DNA of 64,000 bases from contig JAZKDT010000011.1 of assembly GCA_040387475.1 (NCBI GenBank), forward strand, positions 1 to 64,000, in the 5' to 3' direction. Source of the DNA: UBA4416 sp040387475 (GTDB lineage: Bacteria; Bacteroidota; Bacteroidia; B-17B0; Aurantibacillaceae). Position numbers and translations under genes: made by a program. Below the pieces are notes generated by a model that worked only from the letters and a program-made list of their open reading frames with translations, ran no database searches and was not told where the DNA came from. This document shows, piece by piece, positions 26,535-36,837 of this stretch (position 1 is its first letter; every line of letters begins with the position of its first letter).

Positions 26535-29500
26535 ATGGAAACTATACCATATCAATCAACACACAAAATACGGATTGTAACTGCCGCAGCATTATTTGAC
26601 GGACACGACGCCGCTATCAATATCATGCGTCGTATCATTCAATCGAGTGGCGCAGAAGTTATTCACTTAGGTCACGATAGAAGCGCACAAGAGGTGGTGA
26701 ATTGCGCCATTCAGGAAGATGCAAATGCTATCGCTGTAACCAGTTACCAAGGAGGGCACGTAGAGTATTTTAAATACATGTTCGATTTGTTGAAAGAGCA
26801 GGGTTGCGAGCACATTAAACTATTTGGCGGCGGTGGCGGTGTAATTTTGCCGACTGAAATCGATGAATTACACGCTTACGGCATTACTAAAATTTATTCG
26901 CCGGATGATGGCCGTTCTTTAGGATTACAAGGAATGATTAATGATTTGTTGCGCCAGTGTGATTACGCTACAGGAACAAACATTAAAAATGACGTTGCTA
27001 AAATTGCGGACAGAGATTATAAATCCATTGCACGAATTATTTCGGCAGCAGAGAATTTTAACGAAGAAAATATTGGATTATTAAATGAGCTAAAGGTTAA
27101 ATCCGAAAAATCTCAAACGCCTGTTTTAGGGATCACTGGTACCGGCGGTTCAGGAAAATCGAGTTTGGTAGACGAGTTGGTTCGCAGATTTTTGGTGGAC
27201 TTTAAAGACAAACAAATTGCCATTATTTCGGTCGATCCATCTAAACGTAAAACCGGTGGTGCTTTATTGGGGGACAGAATTCGCATGAATGCTATCAAAA
27301 ATGATCGCGTGTACATGCGTTCATTGGCAACCCGCCAAAGTAATTTGGCGTTAAGCAAATACGTTCAGGATGCGGTAAACATTTGTAAAGCAGCTAATTT
27401 TGATCTGATCATTTTAGAAACGTCCGGTATCGGCCAGTCTGATACAGAAATCATTGAACACTCTAACATGAGTTTGTATGTGATGACACCTGAGTATGGT
27501 GCTGCTACTCAGTTGGAGAAGATAGATATGTTGGATTTTGCCGACATTATTGCCCTAAATAAATTTGATAAACGCGGCGCGCTAGATGCTATCCGCGATG
27601 TTAAAAAACAATATAAACGTAACCACAACTTATGGGAAATTGCTGATGAAGATATCCCTGTTTTCGGAACGATCGCTTCTCAATTCAATGATCCCGGCAT
27701 GAATCGTTTGTACAAAGCAGTGATGAATAAAATGGTTGAAAAAACAGGTAACAAAGCCCTGGCATCTCAATTCCATATTACCGAAGAGATGAGTGAAAAG
27801 ATCTATATCATTCCTCCCTCTAAAACCCGTTATTTATCCGAAATCTCTGAGAATAACCGTAGCTACGATAAGAAAGCGAACCAACAAGCAGAGGTTGCTC
27901 AAAAATTATATGGTATTCAAAAAACCATCGAAACGATCTCCGAATCTAAAATGGATGATAAGGATCGTTTAATCAAAGGATTGCAGGAAGCATTTGAAAA
28001 AACAAAACTGGATCTGGATCCCCGTAATTTATTGGTGATCGAAGGCTGGGAAGCAAAGAAAAAATTATTCAGCAGTGAGTTTTACGAATTTAAAGTGCGT
28101 GATAAAGTGTTGAAAATTGCTACGCATTACGAATCATTATCTCATTCAAAAATTCCAAAAATTGCCTCTCCAAAATACACGTCCTGGGGCGATATTTTAA
28201 AATGGACTTTACAGGAAAATTTCCCCGGTGATTTTCCTTATACGGCTGGTATCTATCCGTTCAAGCGTGAAGGAGAAGATCCTACTCGTATGTTTGCCGG
28301 AGAAGGCGGGCCTGAAAGAACCAACAAACGTTTCCATTATGTGAGTAAAGGCTTGCCTGCGGCGCGTTTAAGCACAGCTTTTGACAGCGTTACACTTTAT
28401 GGTAACGATCCTGATTACCGTCCGGATATTTACGGTAAAGTGGGTAACTCCGGTGTAAGTATAGCCTGTTTGGATGATGCCAAAAAATTATACTCCGGAT
28501 TTAATTTAGCAGATCCTAAAACTTCGGTATCTATGACTATCAATGGCCCGGCGCCAACGCTGGCAGCTTTCTTTATGAATGCAGCTATCGATCAGCAATG
28601 TGAGATGTACATCAAGGAAAATAAGTTAGAGAAAGAAGTTGAAAAGAAAATAGCAGATATTTATAAGGCAAAAGGAACGGTTCGCCCGACTTACCAGGGA
28701 GAATTACCAGAAGGTAACGACGGATTAGGGTTAATGTTGTTGGGTGTTACCGGCGACATGGTGTTGCCAAAAGATGTTTACGAAAAAATAAAGGCAACAA
28801 CCTTATCACAAGTTCGTGGTACAGTACAGGCAGATATTTTAAAAGAAGACCAAGCTCAAAATACCTGTATATTCAGTACAGAATTTAGCTTAAGGGTGAT
28901 GGGTGATGTACAGCAGTATTTCATTGATAAAAAAGTGCGTAACTTTTATTCAGTTTCTATCAGCGGTTACCACATTGCTGAGGCCGGTGCTAATCCTATT
29001 TCTCAGTTGGCATTTACATTAGCAAACGGATTTACATTTGTTGAGTATTACCTAAGTCGTGGAATGAACATCGATGATTTTGCACCCAATTTATCATTCT
29101 TCTTTAGTAACGGTATTGATCCTGAGTACTCTGTAATTGGGCGTGTAAGCCGCCGTATATGGAGCAAAGCCATGAAATTACGTTACGGTGGAAATGAAAG
29201 AAGCCAGATGTTGAAATACCATATTCAAACTTCCGGACGTTCATTGCACGCTCAGGAAATTGATTTCAACGATATCCGGACAACCTTGCAGGCACTCTAT
29301 GCAATCTACGATAACTGTAATTCATTGCATACAAACGCTTACGATGAAGCTATTACAACACCTACCGAAGAATCTGTTCGCAGAGCAATGGCTATACAGT
29401 TAATTATTAACCGTGAGTTGGGTTTAGCAAAAAACGAAAATCCATTGCAAGGTTCTTTCATCATTGAAGAATTAACGGATCTGGTTGAGGAAGCGGTATT

Positions 29501-29915
29501 AACAGAATTTGACCGTATTTCGGAACGTGGCGGAGTATTAGGGGCTATGGAAACAATGTATCAACGCGGACAAATACAGGAAGAGAGTTTGTATTATGAA
29601 ACCTTGAAACACACAGGTGAATACCCCATCATTGGTGTAAATACATTTTTATCAAGTAAAGGAAGTCCAACCATTATTCCAAAAGAAGTGATCCGTTCAA
29701 CTTCCGAAGAAAAAGAATATCAAATTACAATGCTGGCAGAATTGCATAAAACACATAAAGCAGAGCATGATGAGTGTGTAAAAAAACTACAGCATGCAGC
29801 CGTTCAAAATCAAAATATTTTTGATGAGTTAATGGATGCTGTAAAATATATGTCATTGGGGCAGATCACTAAAGCTTTGTTTGAAGTAGGAGGCCAGTAT
29901 AGAAGAAATATGTAA
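26535..29915 (+). CDS. icmF: Fused coenzyme B12-dependent acyl-CoA mutase/GTPase (IcmF-type)
   Basis: 1126 residues in the order B12-binding domain (1-145), MeaB-type GTPase (about 195-440), linker and substrate-binding mutase barrel (about 550-1126), which is the IcmF layout. The B12 domain has FDGHDAAINIMRR (H24 would be the lower cobalt ligand) and LFGGGGGVI. The GTPase has a Walker A TGTGGSGKS (201-209) and ALNKFDKRG. The barrel shows TAGIYPFKREGEDPTRMFAG and SISGYHIAEAGANP. The enzyme interconverts isobutyryl-CoA and n-butyryl-CoA or related substrates, with the GTPase acting as chaperone. It is followed four bases later by an unknown secreted-protein gene. Confidence 0.93.
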   Translation: METIPYQSTHKIRIVTAAALFDGHDAAINIMRRIIQSSGAEVIHLGHDRSAQEVVNCAIQEDANAIAVTSYQGGHVEYFKYMFDLLKEQGCEHIKLFGGGGGVILPTEIDELHAYGITKIYSPDDGRSLGLQGMINDLLRQCDYATGTNIKNDVAKIADRDYKSIARIISAAENFNEENIGLLNELKVKSEKSQTPVLGITGTGGSGKSSLVDELVRRFLVDFKDKQIAIISVDPSKRKTGGALLGDRIRMNAIKNDRVYMRSLATRQSNLALSKYVQDAVNICKAANFDLIILETSGIGQSDTEIIEHSNMSLYVMTPEYGAATQLEKIDMLDFADIIALNKFDKRGALDAIRDVKKQYKRNHNLWEIADEDIPVFGTIASQFNDPGMNRLYKAVMNKMVEKTGNKALASQFHITEEMSEKIYIIPPSKTRYLSEISENNRSYDKKANQQAEVAQKLYGIQKTIETISESKMDDKDRLIKGLQEAFEKTKLDLDPRNLLVIEGWEAKKKLFSSEFYEFKVRDKVLKIATHYESLSHSKIPKIASPKYTSWGDILKWTLQENFPGDFPYTAGIYPFKREGEDPTRMFAGEGGPERTNKRFHYVSKGLPAARLSTAFDSVTLYGNDPDYRPDIYGKVGNSGVSIACLDDAKKLYSGFNLADPKTSVSMTINGPAPTLAAFFMNAAIDQQCEMYIKENKLEKEVEKKIADIYKAKGTVRPTYQGELPEGNDGLGLMLLGVTGDMVLPKDVYEKIKATTLSQVRGTVQADILKEDQAQNTCIFSTEFSLRVMGDVQQYFIDKKVRNFYSVSISGYHIAEAGANPISQLAFTLANGFTFVEYYLSRGMNIDDFAPNLSFFFSNGIDPEYSVIGRVSRRIWSKAMKLRYGGNERSQMLKYHIQTSGRSLHAQEIDFNDIRTTLQALYAIYDNCNSLHTNAYDEAITTPTEESVRRAMAIQLIINRELGLAKNENPLQGSFIIEELTDLVEEAVLTEFDRISERGGVLGAMETMYQRGQIQEESLYYETLKHTGEYPIIGVNTFLSSKGSPTIIPKEVIRSTSEEKEYQITMLAELHKTHKAEHDECVKKLQHAAVQNQNIFDELMDAVKYMSLGQITKALFEVGGQYRRNM

Positions 29916-29919
29916 TTGT

Positions 29920-31491
29920 ATGAGATGTTTTCTTCTTTTACTTTCTGTCTGTTTGTTTCAGTTATCGTTTGCACAGGTTACGGCTTTAACCGCTTTCGTT
30001 GTGCCTTCAGGTAAAGCTCTGCCAATAAAAATTATTGCTCAGACGGATTCGAGCGTTTTTTTTGTGGGGAAGAAAATTGCAGAAAAAAACATTTGGGATC
30101 TTTACATTTCAAAGAGGTCAGCTTTTAAGGATAGTATTGATTTTGAAGTGTGTCTTGATGTAAGAAAGATCTATAACGGCAGTTTTAATATCGATAATGT
30201 GAATTTTGAATATATGCAATCCAAGAATAATATTATATTCTTGTTTACGGCAATTAGTCCTATTAACAAAATTCTATTCGCAAAAATAATTAGCTATGAG
30301 GGTGAAGTTTCTGAGCCCTATATTATAGATAGAACTGATTATACAAATGAAAATCTGGAAAGCTGTTCATATAGCTATTACCTTACCAGTAAAAAAAATA
30401 TTTTAGTTTTTAATCAACGAGCTTATAAAAGCGGATTTGAAAGAGATAAATGTATATTGCTGGACAATTTTCTTAATAAGGTATGGGAATATGAACTTCC
30501 TGCAATTAATGCACACAACCAGGAAAATTTAATTGCCGATGTTGACAATGCAAATAATTTAATATTTTATAATCTGTTTTTTGACACGTATACATATTTT
30601 AACACATCTAATAATTTGGTAGCTCAAAAAGTTTATAGTTATTCTAAGTCCAGCACTAAAATAAAGTATAAGCTAGGCAGGCTTGAATATGATTTGCTAA
30701 TTAGGGAAGACAGCATCAATTTATTTTTTCTGAATGCGTTTAAGAAAGAGATCATTTCACGTAAACTATATTACCCCTTTTTACAGTTTCCAATCATAAA
30801 ATCACTTACAAGCACGCAATTATTAATGTATAATGTGGTTGATATAGAGGACGAAAAATATATTTTCCCAGGAAAGAAAGGAATGTACTACAAAAGATTT
30901 GATTTGAAGAACGATACAGTACTATTAGATACTTTATTAGTTATGAGCGATAAGCTGCAAAGAAAATTAAGCTATAATTATGGCCCAGGTGGTAAAAGAC
31001 CGACGGGTAAATACTTCAAACTATTGAATGAAAACTACATTGACGGTAAGCTTATTTCAGTTTTTGAACATATATATAATGGGCAATTTTTAGAATTATT
31101 AGCTTGTAACTATAATGTGACGTTGAATAAATTTGAGTGGAATCAACTCGTGCCGAGAAAAATAAACATTTATTATCCTGATATATATGATGTTGTAACC
31201 AGGTATTATGACAATAAACTTAGCCTTTCGTTTTACGAACACCCAAGGAATGCTTCTGTAAATGCCAACTATACTGATTTCGATGCCTACAAGCTCTTGC
31301 GTAAGCCACATGATAAGGTATTTGTATCATATACATTTACACTTGACGGGGACGTTGAAAAAACTAACCAGCAAAAAATTAATGATTCTTTTATGTTTCC
31401 ATGGATAGGTGATAAAAAGAACATAAACCACAGTTATTTTTTCGCCAAACGAGATTTTTTGCCATTGGAATTCTTATATAAAACCAAATAG
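29920..31491 (+). CDS. Secreted protein of unknown function
   Basis: 523 residues. A clean signal peptide (MRCFLLLLSVCLFQLSFAQ) is followed by a largely beta-rich region (many Tyr, Asn and Lys, with DTLLVMSD and similar strands) resembling a beta-propeller-like surface protein. No catalytic motif, no T9SS domain and no lipobox were found. The ATG lies four bases after the icmF stop, which suggests transcriptional coupling, but no link to acyl-CoA metabolism is visible. Low GC content compared with neighbours suggests weak constraint or recent arrival. I do not recognise the family. Confidence 0.6.
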   Translation: MRCFLLLLSVCLFQLSFAQVTALTAFVVPSGKALPIKIIAQTDSSVFFVGKKIAEKNIWDLYISKRSAFKDSIDFEVCLDVRKIYNGSFNIDNVNFEYMQSKNNIIFLFTAISPINKILFAKIISYEGEVSEPYIIDRTDYTNENLESCSYSYYLTSKKNILVFNQRAYKSGFERDKCILLDNFLNKVWEYELPAINAHNQENLIADVDNANNLIFYNLFFDTYTYFNTSNNLVAQKVYSYSKSSTKIKYKLGRLEYDLLIREDSINLFFLNAFKKEIISRKLYYPFLQFPIIKSLTSTQLLMYNVVDIEDEKYIFPGKKGMYYKRFDLKNDTVLLDTLLVMSDKLQRKLSYNYGPGGKRPTGKYFKLLNENYIDGKLISVFEHIYNGQFLELLACNYNVTLNKFEWNQLVPRKINIYYPDIYDVVTRYYDNKLSLSFYEHPRNASVNANYTDFDAYKLLRKPHDKVFVSYTFTLDGDVEKTNQQKINDSFMFPWIGDKKNINHSYFFAKRDFLPLEFLYKTK

Positions 31492-31553
31492 CTTACTAGC
31501 TAGGATATCATAAACCCGCTGCCCAATAATTTCATTGACGCCGCTTTTTTGGT

Positions 31554-31561
31554 TACTTTTG
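31554..31561 (+). promoter_or_regulatory. -7 promoter box upstream of the SRPBCC gene
   Basis: TACTTTTG matches TAnnTTTG and ends 22 bases before the ATG at 31584. A weak TTG is found 16 bases upstream, so the -33 half is less certain. Confidence 0.5.
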
Positions 31562-31583
31562 ACGAAATATTAAAAACCAAACT

Positions 31584-32597
31584 ATGAAAAAAATAGCGTA
31601 TGTATTATTAGCATTAATAGCTGTAGTAATTATATTGTGTCTTTGTGGCCCATCGCATGTAACAGTTCAGCGTTCGGCTGAAATAAATGCGCCTTCGGAA
31701 GTTATTAAATCTAAAATTACCGACCCTAAATTTTTCCAGGAAGTATGGAGTCCTTGGACGGAAAAAGATCCTGGAATGAAAGTCACTTATGCTGGTACAG
31801 CCGGACAAGAAGGCGCTTCTTTATCATGGGTAAGCGATTCAGCAGCCGTTGGGGTAGGCTCTATGACTTACAAGTATACTCATGGAGATACCATTATGCA
31901 GTCTTTGTATTTTGAAGGACAAGGGGAAGCGCAAATTTATCATGTAGTTGTTGAAAACGACAAAGGGAGTAAAGTAACCTGGATCATGGAAAACGATATA
32001 CCATTTTATTTGAGATTTATGATGTTGTTTTGGGACCTCGATAAAATGGTAGGACCTGATTTTGAAAAAGGACTGAACAAATTAAAAACGGCTATCGAAA
32101 CCATGCCCGCCACCACAGCTACTAATTATGAAATAAATGAAGAGCATTGGGAACCGAGAACGTATATCGGAAAACGAGCTAAGATCAATGTGGAGAATGG
32201 CGACATGAGCAAAATGACGGCATTTTTAGGCGAGAACTGGGTAAAGCTTAATCAGTATTTAAGTGAAAACAAGTTGGAGTCCGGATGCACGCCAAGCGCT
32301 ATCTTTTTTGAGTGGGGAGAAAAAGAAACCGATATGGTGGCGGTGATGTGTGTTCCAAATGGCACGGAAGGAAAAGATGGCTACGAGAAATGGTCTTTCC
32401 CAAATGCAACTGTATTACATTTAGCTTATTATGGTGATGAGGCGGGCAGCATGTCAGCTCATAATGCTATTAGCGATTACATGAAGAAAAACAAGCAAGA
32501 GCAACTATGTGTAGTGGAAGAATACGTTACTGACCGTGCTATTGAAAAGGATGCTTCAAAATGGTTAACTAACATCTATTATGTACTTAAGAAGTAA
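31584..32597 (+). CDS. SRPBCC/GyrI-like domain protein with N-terminal membrane anchor
   Basis: 337 residues. The first 20 residues are a membrane anchor or uncleaved signal (MKKIAYVLLALIAVVIILCL). Residues 30-150 form a polyketide-cyclase/SRPBCC domain (RSAEINAPSEVIKSKITDP, then WSPWTEKDP and IMENDIPFYLRFMM). Residues 155-337 resemble the GyrI-like/AraC effector-binding domain (EEHWEPRTYIG, then VLHLAYYGDEAGSMSAHNAI). Such proteins bind small hydrophobic molecules; the ligand is unknown. A terminator follows 22 bases after the stop, so the gene is probably monocistronic. Confidence 0.78.
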   Translation: MKKIAYVLLALIAVVIILCLCGPSHVTVQRSAEINAPSEVIKSKITDPKFFQEVWSPWTEKDPGMKVTYAGTAGQEGASLSWVSDSAAVGVGSMTYKYTHGDTIMQSLYFEGQGEAQIYHVVVENDKGSKVTWIMENDIPFYLRFMMLFWDLDKMVGPDFEKGLNKLKTAIETMPATTATNYEINEEHWEPRTYIGKRAKINVENGDMSKMTAFLGENWVKLNQYLSENKLESGCTPSAIFFEWGEKETDMVAVMCVPNGTEGKDGYEKWSFPNATVLHLAYYGDEAGSMSAHNAISDYMKKNKQEQLCVVEEYVTDRAIEKDASKWLTNIYYVLKK

Positions 32598-32619
32598 CAA
32601 TAAAAATATATCTTTCGAC

Positions 32620-32652
32620 AAAAGCCCTTGTATATTGCAGGGGCTTTTTTGT
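32620..32652 (+). terminator. Rho-independent terminator after the SRPBCC gene
   Basis: AAAAGCCCTTG pairs with CAGGGGCTTTT across a loop of about seven bases, with a T-rich tail. It separates the SRPBCC gene from the phosphatase series. Confidence 0.75.
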
Positions 32653-32668
32653 AATTTTATAATTAGGA

Positions 32669-34738
32669 ATGCAGAATAGTTGTACATATTACTCAGTCGT
32701 AAAACTGTTTACATGTTTTGCTTTAATTTTTTTTGGTACTACAAAAAAAATACTAGCACAGAATGATACAGTGGTGGTTCAAGTGAAGATTGATGAAGCG
32801 CGTTCATTATTTAACGAAAACCCGAAAAAGGCATTAACTATTGCCTTTCAGGCACATCATTTGGCGGAGGCATCTCAAAACATTCGCCTGGTTGCTTTTT
32901 CGCTTAATACAATTGGTTCCGCTTACAATTATGTTGGAGATAATGATTCTGCTATTTATTATCACCAGCAAGCGCTTTCCTTTCAGGAGCAAATACATGA
33001 TGATCTGGGTATAGGACGTTCGCTTACTAACTTGGGCATTGCTTATACCAGTAATAGTTTAAATGATAAAGCTATTAAGTGTTTTCTGGAAGCTGAACAA
33101 AAATTCATAAAAATAAAATTCGACGTTGGCCTATCTAAACTTTATAACAGTATGGGAGCCTTGTTTTATAATATCAACGATTTTAGAAACAGCATCAACT
33201 ATTACAAAAAAGGGATTGCTATTTCTAAAAAACTCGATGATACCGGGTTAAATTACTCGTTGAAGATTAATCTGGCTAATGTTTATGGCTCTATTAATCA
33301 CCCAAAGGAGGCATTGGCGCTATATAAAGAGAGCTATGTTGCAGCCAAGGCCGACAGCAATTATTCGGGTCTCATCATGGTGTGTAACAACATGTGCCAC
33401 CAATACCTGGACCTTAGAAATTTTACTCTTGCAAAGCATTATTGCGATGAAGCACTCTCGATTATTCAACAACATCTGATCGAGGATTATTTAAAAACAA
33501 CCACTTTTAGTAACCAGGCTGATATATTATCGCACGACGGCCGATTTTCTGAAGCTGTTTTGTTCGTTGATTCCGCGCTCAGTATGCTAAAAAGTTCGCC
33601 GGATATCAATAAAGAAATTGGGCTAAAATATCAACTGGGAAAAATGCTTCACAAAAGTGGAAATAACGAGAGATCATATGAAGTTTTAATTGACGCACTC
33701 AATTTAAAGGACAGCGTTTATGCCAAAAATTTAAAAGAAAAATTGTCTGAAATAAATACGGTTCACGAAGTTGAGAAAAAGGAAAGTCAGATACAATTGT
33801 TAAGTAGCGCTCAGGAGAAACAGAAAGTAATCAACCGCTTGCTTTTTGGAGTAGCATGCATTTCTCTTTTAGCGCTTGTTATCCTCGTTAGTAGCTATAA
33901 GCGAAAACAACGTGACAATGAAATTATACGGCTACAGAAAAACGAAGTGGTATCTAAAAACATTTTGGTGGAAAAAAAGCAACAGGAAATCTCGGATAGT
34001 ATCAATTATGCCAAACGCATCCAGACTTCTTTTTTAGCTAACAAAATTGAATTTGAAAAACATTTTGCTGATTATTTTATATTGTTTGAGCCTAAAGATG
34101 TGGTAAGTGGAGATTTTTACTGGACCTGTGCCGTGGAGTCAAAATTGTTTGTTGGTATAGCCGATTCTACTGGTCACGGCATTCCGGGCGCATTTATGAG
34201 TCTTTTGAATATCTCTTTGCTCAACGAGGCAGTTTTAAGCCGGAATTATAACTCAACGATTGATATTTTAAACTTTGTAAGAAGAATATTAATTCTTGGT
34301 TTAAAGCCGGATGAAATGGGACAAGGCGGGAATGATGGAATGGATTGCGCCATATTTGCAATCGACTTTCAAACACTTGAAATGGAATTTTCAGGCGCAA
34401 ATAATCCCTTATGGATTGTAAGAGAAAACGCTGTTATGGAGTTAAAGCCCGATAAAATGCCGGTTGGACGATCTCCTAAAGAATTTGTGCCCTTTACCAG
34501 CCAGAAATTTCAGCTGAAGAAAGATGATCTCATATATGGGTTTACAGATGGTTTTGCTGATCAGTTTGGCGGACCAAAAGGTAAGAAATTTAAATACAAG
34601 CAGCTTGAAGATGCGATTCTTGCCAATCATCATTATCTTTTGTCGGTTCAAAATGCTACACTAATGGAAGCGCTTAAATCCTGGAAAGGAGATCTTGAAC
34701 AGGTGGATGATGTTACAATTTTGGGTTTTAAGGTATAG
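32669..34738 (+). CDS. TPR-membrane-PP2C (SpoIIE-type) sensor phosphatase, copy 1
   Basis: 689 residues. A hydrophobic N terminus (possible signal, ending KKILAQ) is followed by periplasmic TPR repeats (about 40-330), a membrane helix (about 390-408), a coiled coil (to about 455) and a SpoIIE/PP2C Ser/Thr phosphatase domain. The phosphatase motifs are VVSGDFYW, ADSTGHGIPGAFMS and YGFTDGFADQFGG, with Asp ligands for two metals. The design suggests that an external peptide or protein signal sensed by the TPRs controls an internal phosphatase. It is the first of three related genes in a row. No partner switch gene (STAS or anti-sigma kinase) is in the window. Confidence 0.9.
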   Translation: MQNSCTYYSVVKLFTCFALIFFGTTKKILAQNDTVVVQVKIDEARSLFNENPKKALTIAFQAHHLAEASQNIRLVAFSLNTIGSAYNYVGDNDSAIYYHQQALSFQEQIHDDLGIGRSLTNLGIAYTSNSLNDKAIKCFLEAEQKFIKIKFDVGLSKLYNSMGALFYNINDFRNSINYYKKGIAISKKLDDTGLNYSLKINLANVYGSINHPKEALALYKESYVAAKADSNYSGLIMVCNNMCHQYLDLRNFTLAKHYCDEALSIIQQHLIEDYLKTTTFSNQADILSHDGRFSEAVLFVDSALSMLKSSPDINKEIGLKYQLGKMLHKSGNNERSYEVLIDALNLKDSVYAKNLKEKLSEINTVHEVEKKESQIQLLSSAQEKQKVINRLLFGVACISLLALVILVSSYKRKQRDNEIIRLQKNEVVSKNILVEKKQQEISDSINYAKRIQTSFLANKIEFEKHFADYFILFEPKDVVSGDFYWTCAVESKLFVGIADSTGHGIPGAFMSLLNISLLNEAVLSRNYNSTIDILNFVRRILILGLKPDEMGQGGNDGMDCAIFAIDFQTLEMEFSGANNPLWIVRENAVMELKPDKMPVGRSPKEFVPFTSQKFQLKKDDLIYGFTDGFADQFGGPKGKKFKYKQLEDAILANHHYLLSVQNATLMEALKSWKGDLEQVDDVTILGFKV

Positions 34739-34772
34739 TCGGCATCTTAAAAAAGAACTTGGATTTTTTAAA

Positions 34773-36827
34773 TTGAGTTTTAATCTTACCTTAGTAAGGT
34801 ATCATCCATTTTTTCATATTAAACTAGTCATTTATATATTGCTTATAGCAAGTAGTCATTTTGCTTTTTCACAAAAAGTGGATAGTCTTTATAGTATATA
34901 TAAAAAGGCAAAAGATCCAAAGCAAAAAATAATCTCGCTGTTAAGCTACGCCGATGAGCTGTTGGGGCATGATATTGATTCGGCTTTTTGTTGCGGCAAA
35001 ATTACTTTAGCAGGGGCAAAAAAAATAAAAGACACATCACTGATAATTGATGCCAATGTGTTTATGGGCTTTTGCGTGCAGGCAAAAGGCAATTATAAAG
35101 CAGCTTTACAGCATTTTTTAATAGCAACAGATATTTGTAAAAAAAGCAAAGACAAAATACGATTGTCAAAGTGTTATACGGCTATGGGCGTGGTGCATTG
35201 GTACCAGGGGTTTTATGATAAAGCCATCGATTATTACAAGAAGAATATTTCTTTAAGTCTTGAAATAAATGACAAGCATGGCCTGGCAGCCAGTTATGGG
35301 AATATTGCTATTATTTTTGATGAAAAAAGGGATCTGGATAACGCTTTGACGTATTACACAAAAGCGCTTCACATTTTTGAAGAGGAAAAGGACTTTGCAC
35401 AGATAGCCGCTTGTCTGGATAATATGTCGCTCATATTTAAACAGAAAAAAAATTATAAGGAAGCCTTTGATTACAATATCAGAGGTTACAATTTGCGCGA
35501 AAGGATTCAGGATACCATAGGTATGTTGGCGAGTATGGAGAATCTCGGAAGTATTTTTATTTCACAGCAAAAGTACGACGATGCCATTTCTATTTCTGAA
35601 AAAGTATTAGAAATCGCGATGAGGTTGGGAGCTAAAGAAGATGTTAAGTATGCCTATATTAATTTAAAAGAAGCGTACGAAGCGAAGAAAGACTTTCCGG
35701 CCGCCAACATTGTACTAAATAAGTTAATGGAAATAAAGGACAGTTTACGAAACATAGATAATGCCAATCAGATTGCCGAACTTGAAACCAAATTTAAAAC
35801 CAAAGAAAAAGAAACAGAGCTTTCGGAGATTAAGCTTATACAACAATTGCGCGACAAGGAAAATATTGAGAAACTAAAACAGAAAAATTATTTTATAGGT
35901 ATCCTTTCTCTTATCGGTGTATTCATTTTGCTGATCTCCTTTCTTTTACTGAGACGTTATAAGGAGAAACAGCAAATTGCCGAGGCGATCAGCAAAAAAA
36001 ATGAAGCCATCGAAGTACAAAAAACTATCATTGACAAAGCATACCACGAGCTTACTGAGAAAAATAAAGATATAACCGATAGTATAAAGTATGCTCAGCG
36101 TATTCAGGAAGCTATTTTTCCATCAGCCGGACATTTTTCAGGCCTACTTCCCCAGTCGTTCGTTTATTTTAAACCTAAGGATATTGTTAGTGGTGATTTT
36201 TATTGGGTAGAGAAAGGAACAGACGATTCGGTTTATTTAGCAGTGGTTGATTGTACTGGCCATGGAGTTCCAGGCGCTTTTATGAGTATTGTTGGATTTA
36301 ATTTATTGAATAATGCTATTCATGAACATAAATGTGATACGCCGGCCGATATTTTAAATCAGGTGAATAGTGATCTGAATGAAACATTAAAGCAAACAGA
36401 AGTTGAAAGTAATATAAAGGACGGCATGGAAATTTCTATTTGTAAATGGAACAAGGTCACCAATGAACTGACATTTGCCGGAGCTAATTCACTCATTTAC
36501 CTTGTACAGGGGAATGTGTTAAAAGCCATTAAAGGCGATAAACACCCTATCGGGAGTTTTTATGGCGAAAAATTAAAACCTTTTACAAACGTAAAAATTG
36601 ACATTGAAAAAAACGACCTTATTTATTTGTTCTCCGACGGTTACGCCGATCAGTTTGGTGGAGAAAAAGGCAAAAAGTTCAAGTATAAACAGCTGGAAGA
36701 CATGCTGGTTAAAAATTCCGCAAAATCTATGCAGGATCAACACAATATGATCAGTAAAACCTTTGATGATTGGAAAGGTCAATTAGAGCAAATAGATGAT
36801 GTGTGTGTCATAGGAATAAAAATATAA
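34773..36827 (+). CDS. TPR-membrane-PP2C (SpoIIE-type) sensor phosphatase, copy 2
   Basis: About 684 residues in the same order: TPR repeats (70-300), a membrane helix (HKNYFIGILSLIGVFILL region), a coiled coil and a PP2C domain (IVSGDFYW, VDCTGHGVPGAFMS, YLFSDGYADQFGG). The start is a problem: no in-frame ATG lies between the end of copy 1 and the signal peptide. Candidates are TTG 34773 (chosen) and ATT 34818, which would give IKLVIYILLIASSHFAFSQ, an ideal signal peptide. ATGs at 34707 and 34710 lie in the end of copy 1. A 15-base palindrome (TACCTTA, G, TAAGGTA) at 34787-34801 lies in this leader. The domain call is firm, the start uncertain. Confidence 0.85.
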   Translation: MSFNLTLVRYHPFFHIKLVIYILLIASSHFAFSQKVDSLYSIYKKAKDPKQKIISLLSYADELLGHDIDSAFCCGKITLAGAKKIKDTSLIIDANVFMGFCVQAKGNYKAALQHFLIATDICKKSKDKIRLSKCYTAMGVVHWYQGFYDKAIDYYKKNISLSLEINDKHGLAASYGNIAIIFDEKRDLDNALTYYTKALHIFEEEKDFAQIAACLDNMSLIFKQKKNYKEAFDYNIRGYNLRERIQDTIGMLASMENLGSIFISQQKYDDAISISEKVLEIAMRLGAKEDVKYAYINLKEAYEAKKDFPAANIVLNKLMEIKDSLRNIDNANQIAELETKFKTKEKETELSEIKLIQQLRDKENIEKLKQKNYFIGILSLIGVFILLISFLLLRRYKEKQQIAEAISKKNEAIEVQKTIIDKAYHELTEKNKDITDSIKYAQRIQEAIFPSAGHFSGLLPQSFVYFKPKDIVSGDFYWVEKGTDDSVYLAVVDCTGHGVPGAFMSIVGFNLLNNAIHEHKCDTPADILNQVNSDLNETLKQTEVESNIKDGMEISICKWNKVTNELTFAGANSLIYLVQGNVLKAIKGDKHPIGSFYGEKLKPFTNVKIDIEKNDLIYLFSDGYADQFGGEKGKKFKYKQLEDMLVKNSAKSMQDQHNMISKTFDDWKGQLEQIDDVCVIGIKI
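34787..34801. repeat. 15-base palindrome in the leader of phosphatase copy 2
   Basis: The perfect inverted repeat TACCTTA, G, TAAGGTA lies between the TTG and ATT candidate starts. It could be an operator or a translation-control structure, or a coincidence. Confidence 0.6.
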
Positions 36828-36837
36828 AAATCGAATC

